DNA of 64,000 nucleotides, from NCBI RefSeq assembly GCF_018139145.2, contig NC_059476.1:14501001-14565000 (forward strand), read 5' to 3'. Numbering within the stretch: position 1 is the first letter of the stretch; the number at the start of each line of letters is the position of its first letter. Of the stretch, positions 62,760 through 64,000 are shown one piece after another. A program made the position numbers and the translations under genes. Below the pieces are notes generated by a model. It was not told the DNA's origin and did not search any database. It saw only the letters and a list, made by a program, of their open reading frames with translations. This DNA is from Gymnogyps californianus. Taxonomy: Eukaryota; Chordata; Aves; Accipitriformes; Cathartidae.

Positions 62760-63540
62760 AAGGGAGGGGAGCTCAGCTCTGATCCTGCACTTGGGTCACA
62801 ACAACCCCATGCAACACTGCAGGCTTGGGGAAGAGTGGCTGGAAAGCTGCCCGATGGAAAAGGACCTGGGGGGTGTTGGTCAACAGCCAGCTGAATATGA
62901 GCCAGCAGCGTGCCCAGGTGGCCAAGAAGGCCAACAGCATCCTGGCTTGTATCAAAAATAGTGTGGCCAGCAGGACTAGGGAAGAGATGGTCCCCCTGTA
63001 CTCAGCACTGGTGAGGCCGCCCCTCGAATACTGTATTCGGTTTTGGGCCCCTCACTACAAGAAAGACATTGAGGTGCTGGAGCGTGTCCAAAGGAGAGCA
63101 ACAAAGCTGGTGAAGGGTCTAGAAAACGAATCTTATGAGGAGCGGCTGAGGGAACTGGGGTTGTTTAGCCTGGAGAAAAGGTGGCTCAGGGGAGACCTTA
63201 TCGCTCTCTGCAACTACCTGAAAGGAGGTTGTAGCGAGGTGGGTGTCAGTCTCTTCTCCCAAGTAACAAGCGATAGGACAAGAGGAAATGGCCTCAAGTT
63301 GCGCCAGGGGAGGTTTAGATTGGATATTAGGAAAAATTTCATCACTGAAAGGGTTGTCAAGCATTTGAACAGGCTGCCCAGGGAAGTGGTTGAGTCACCA
63401 TCCCTGGAAGTATTTAAAAGACATGTAGATGTGGTGCTTAGGGACATGGTTTAGTGGTGGACTTGGCAGTGTTAGGTTAACGGTTGGACTTGATGATCTT
63501 AAGGGTCTTTTCCAACCTAAATGATTCTATGATTCTATGA
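62760..63540 (+). mobile_element. CR1 LINE, 5'-truncated, with intact 3' end
   Basis: This is a CR1-family non-LTR retrotransposon copy retaining the last part of the reverse-transcriptase ORF and the 3' end. Recognisable CR1 protein segments in order are [93 protein letters not shown] and [13 protein letters not shown], followed by a stop at 63452-63454. The element ends in the diagnostic tandem GATTCTAT repeat at 63523-63540. About 200 codons after the frameshift contain no stop, so the copy is comparatively young. A G6 run at 62868-62873 has one G more than expected and shifts the frame between EKDLG and VLVNSQ. The 5' boundary is approximate. The C-terminal wording and tail are typical of avian CR1. 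Confidence 0.96.
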
Positions 63541-64000
63541 ATATCTAAGGCTGTTCTTGCAAGCATGCAGGCCTTGGAAAGACCATGTGTGCTGGTACCC
63601 AACATATCACAGTGTAATATTTACATGTGAATGCACCCTGTACATGTGTGTCTCTCTCTTTTGGAGGGAGAAGTGTTAGATGTAAAGGGTGAAACTCAAT
63701 TTGTCTAAGCCCAAGATATGGTTGCAGTTCACCCCAAGGGCTGGAACAAGTGCTGCTGCTGCTCTGCAGCACCCGAGGAGGAATTTCAACCATGCCCGTG
63801 CAAAGACAGGTGGAAGAGTCCCAGCAAAACCTCGTTTCTCTGTTAGGTTATTTTAAGTAACCACAGCAATTCCCTTCACATCACACAAAGCTGCCCTGCA
63901 CGGTCCTTGTGTAGCCTCTTCAAGGGTAGCACGGGCTGGCAGCATGAGGGAGTGTGAGTGACGCAGGATTCTCCGGGAAATTAAGCCTTTTCCATAGCAA

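Larger units (their letters stand above)
29404..64000 (+). other. SH3PXD2A: SH3PXD2A intron downstream of the second visible exon (5' part, probably intron 5)
   Basis: This phase-2 intron starts with the donor at 29404 and runs past the window end, so it is at least 34.6 kb. I searched for the expected next coding segment (the linker beginning DYGSS and the first SH3 domain with LEQYVV and ALYDY-type motifs) and did not see it. Contents: 29405-46300, no recognised element apart from simple repeats, an amniote-type motif near 34957 and an unassigned minus-strand frame at 40466-40678; 46305-46420, a MIR relic; 48035-48125, a weak MIR-like stretch; 49796-49803, a TATA-like octamer; 50524-50581, a possible cassette exon; 51365-51396, a hairpin; 53160-53830, a GC-rich block; 56547-56590, a CCAT-type repeat; 62760-63540, a CR1. 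The gap between the second exon and the CR1 could in principle hold unrecognised non-coding RNAs. Confidence 0.75.

Noticed and set aside
63119..63447. Minus-strand frames of about 80 codons
   Set aside because: They are antisense shadows of the CR1 reverse-transcriptase tail.
1..64000. CRISPR arrays, bacterial operons, phage or integrated viral genes, tRNA and rRNA genes
   Set aside because: None seen. The sequence has vertebrate intron structure and repeats, and no tRNA A-box/B-box pair or rRNA core was recognised.

Overview
The window is ordinary vertebrate nuclear DNA, almost certainly from a bird. The clearest evidence is a CR1 LINE at about 62760-63540. It carries the C-terminal end of the CR1 reverse-transcriptase ORF and ends in the CR1 hallmark tandem GATTCTAT repeat. 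The sequence also shows long introns, canonical GT-AG splice sites, low repeat density and much older amniote repeats. Nothing is bacterial, viral or operon-like, and most long open frames are chance openings in intronic DNA.

Only one gene can be supported: SH3PXD2A (Tks5/FISH, the podosome and invadopodium scaffold) on the + strand. Two consecutive internal coding exons are present, 19646-19722 and 29312-29403. Together they encode the C-terminal half of the N-terminal PX (phosphoinositide-binding) domain. Both have clean acceptor and donor sites, phases that join correctly (phase 1 in, phase 0 between, phase 2 out) and near-identity to the remembered vertebrate Tks5 protein. By homology they are probably coding exons 4 and 5. 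The first three coding exons and all SH3-encoding exons lie outside the window.

Layout. 1-19645 is the 3' part of the preceding intron; it holds a worn CR1 3' end (about 4170-4335), an ancient amniote-age CR1 copy of about 1 kb (about 7470-8493) and a near-perfect 64-bp tandem duplication (12641-12768). 19646-19722 is the first exon. 19723-29311 is a 9.6-kb intron with a CpG-rich block (about 20600-21000), a MIR-like SINE relic (about 27120-27310) and, 150 bp before the next exon, a textbook recursive-splice-like motif (junction 29161/29162). 29312-29403 is the second exon. 29404-64000 is the 5' part of the next, very long intron, with a MIR-like relic (about 46305-46420), a possible non-coding cassette exon (50524-50581), a perfect 12-bp-arm hairpin (51365-51396), a GC-rich, CpG-rich block (about 53160-53830) and the young CR1.

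I found no previously undescribed multi-gene system. The observations most worth testing are the recursive-splice motif, an ATG upstream of the first exon that is open and in frame with it and would add a signal-peptide-like N-terminus, and the two CpG-rich intronic blocks as possible internal promoters. Internal promoters matter here because PX-less short Tks5 isoforms are known in mammals. Exon identity rests on remembered protein sequence, and repeat assignments on remembered consensus; no alignment was run.
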